This document shows positions 21,544-22,523 of a stretch of 22,523 nt of DNA, one piece after another. Position numbers and translations under genes: made by a program. The DNA is taken from the NCBI GenBank assembly GCA_021798415.1, contig JAJZGO010000015.1:1-22523 (forward strand), read 5' to 3'. Origin of the DNA: Thermoplasmata archaeon (GTDB lineage: Archaea > Thermoplasmatota > Thermoplasmata > Lutacidiplasmatales > UBA184). Positions within the stretch are counted from its first letter, which is position 1. Every line of letters begins with the position of its first letter. The notes below the pieces were generated by a model. It did no database searches, had not been told where the DNA came from, and saw only the letters and a list, made by a program, of their open reading frames with translations.

Positions 21544-22209
21544 TCAATCGAGGATCCCGAGGCCTTCCTGAAGGTGGACGATCTCCACCGGGGTCGTCGG
21601 GCGCCCCACGATGAAGCCCCGGGAGTTCGCGACCAGGCAGGCGCCGACGACCGGCACCCCGAAGTTCGCGGTCGAGCGGTGAACGGGGACCTCGAGGTGC
21701 TGCTCGACGAGCTCCGCCTCGCGCTCCGTCGCCCTCGGGTGGACGACGACCCCCCGGTTCGTCGCGACCCCGGCCATCCCGACGGTGCCGAGCCCCGCCA
21801 GCGTACCGCGGACCGTCCGGACACCGAGCGCCGTCGCGATCGAGTGGACGGCCTCGTTCGAGAACTCGGGGTGGACGAGCGCCCCGTGGTCGTTCGCGAG
21901 GATGTTGTTCCCCAGCGCGTTCAGGCGGCTCGGGACGACCGTGACCGGGGCGATCGCCTCGAGCGGTCGTCGCTCGTCGGCGTCCAGGCGGTCGCCGACG
22001 ACGATCCCGTTCGAGTTCGCGGCGATCATCGCCCCGACGACCTCGGCGTCGAACACCGAGGTTCGCACGACCGTCACGCCGAGCAGGCGCTCGAGGTCCC
22101 GCTCGAACGGACGGTCGAGGTTCGCGGGCCCGATCGCCGCCCGGTCGCCGACGCGAACGTAGACGCCGAGGTACGGGCTCCCACCGAAAAGGGCGCGACC
22201 GACCGGCAC
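21544..22209 (-). CDS. eif6: Translation initiation factor aIF6
   Basis: Ribosome anti-association factor of 221 residues that binds the large subunit and prevents premature joining with the small one. The pentein-fold repeats are easy to see: NSNGIVVGD, NDHGALVHPEFSN, TNRGVVVHPRAT and NSRGFIVGRPTT occur at regular spacing, each with the Asn-x-x-Gly turn typical of IF6. NALGNNILAND and GTVGMAGVATN are conserved blocks. Length is that of the archaeal family. The start is GTG at 22209, giving MPVGRALFGGSPYLGVY, which aligns with the usual beginning of the factor. A ggagagg-like ribosome site lies about nine bases upstream. It follows the L31e gene by 23 bases on the same strand, the common archaeal order, so the two are co-transcribed. 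Confidence 0.95.
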   Translation of the reverse strand: MPVGRALFGGSPYLGVYVRVGDRAAIGPANLDRPFERDLERLLGVTVVRTSVFDAEVVGAMIAANSNGIVVGDRLDADERRPLEAIAPVTVVPSRLNALGNNILANDHGALVHPEFSNEAVHSIATALGVRTVRGTLAGLGTVGMAGVATNRGVVVHPRATEREAELVEQHLEVPVHRSTANFGVPVVGACLVANSRGFIVGRPTTPVEIVHLQEGLGILD

Positions 22210-22232
22210 TCAGGCCTCTCCCGCGGTGCGGT

Positions 22233-22523
22233 TTACTCCGTCTCGAGGAGGTCGACCTCGATGAGGCCGTCCTCGAACCGAATCGCTTTGACCCGGACCT
22301 TGCTGGGGATGTGCTGGATCCCGCGCATCCAGATCTTCTCGTTGAGCCGGGGGTCGATCCAGACGTCCTCGGGCTTTCCCTTCATGTGCTGCACGACGAA
22401 CCGCCGAACCGTTTCGAGCGCGTGCCCGGCCCGGCGGCGGCGCGACGGCGCGTGCTGGCTCGCGCGCAGCGGGATCACGTACTCCCGTTCGAGTTCCTCT
22501 CCTCGGTGGGCCGGGGTCTTCGG
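22233..22523 (-). CDS. rpl31e: 50S ribosomal protein L31e (5' end beyond the window)
   Basis: Archaeal/eukaryotic-type large-subunit ribosomal protein L31e, near the peptide exit tunnel. Visible blocks are ELEREYVIPLR, the basic RRRRAGHALETVRRFV helix, GKPEDVWIDPRLNEKIWMRG and the C-terminal VRVKAIRFEDGLIEVDLLE, all as expected. A GTG at 22478 could be read as the start, but the frame stays open through the 15 codons before it to the window edge. The ELEREYVIPL segment there belongs to the conserved N-terminus of L31e. The true start is therefore outside the window, and the first residues are missing. It is the upstream partner of aIF6; L39e usually precedes it in archaea and is probably just beyond the edge. 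Confidence 0.93.
   Translation of the reverse strand, partial: PKTPAHRGEELEREYVIPLRASQHAPSRRRRAGHALETVRRFVVQHMKGKPEDVWIDPRLNEKIWMRGIQHIPSKVRVKAIRFEDGLIEVDLLETE

Overview
The window is archaeal chromosomal DNA of very high GC content, dense with genes on both strands. The archaeal assignment rests on ribosomal proteins S17e and L31e, translation factor aIF6, a Trm-G10-type tRNA methyltransferase, an archaeal-type GlmM, and TATA-like boxes about 25-30 bases upstream of several start codons, as expected for leaderless transcripts. A phosphopantetheine adenylyltransferase fused to a DUF84-like tail, and a DUF5611-like small protein, point towards Thermoplasmata. The high GC suggests an uncultivated lineage rather than Thermoplasma itself; that last step is inference. 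I see no mobile element, CRISPR array, rRNA or tRNA.

Layout. Bases 1-392 hold no gene I can support. A four-helix membrane protein (393-848, +) faces a molybdenum hydroxylase large subunit (901-2931, -). An SDR-type NAD(P)-binding protein follows (3111-4133, +). A PadR regulator with a palindromic operator at its promoter leads a tightly overlapping ABC exporter operon (4289-6596, +). The exporter operon converges, with 14 bases of overlap, on a GH15 glucoamylase-like enzyme (6583-9015, -) lying downstream of glmM (9116-10492, -). Divergent from glmM is a pair of RNA-related genes (10576-12059, +): a Mut7-C nuclease-like zinc-ribbon protein and a tRNA guanosine methyltransferase. An M50 site-2 protease and a DUF5611-like gene form a minus-strand pair (12069-13977).

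The most unusual part is 15365-21048 (-), three closely packed genes. They encode a vWA-domain protein with a helical tail, a large G-protein with a GIPASGKT P-loop, and a 997-residue protein made of a globular N-terminus, a proline-rich linker and about 430 residues of coiled coil. A vWA protein, a GTPase and a large partner side by side suggest a GTPase-switched signalling, scaffold or conflict system. The N-terminus of the large protein vaguely resembles GTPase-associated protein 1 (GAP1), but this needs profile searches. Downstream on the same strand are a DUF2116-like zinc-ribbon membrane protein, CoaD and a small conserved protein, possibly by read-through.

The right end is a translation locus: S17e (+) converges on aIF6 and L31e (-) over a shared hairpin. 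L31e runs off the window.
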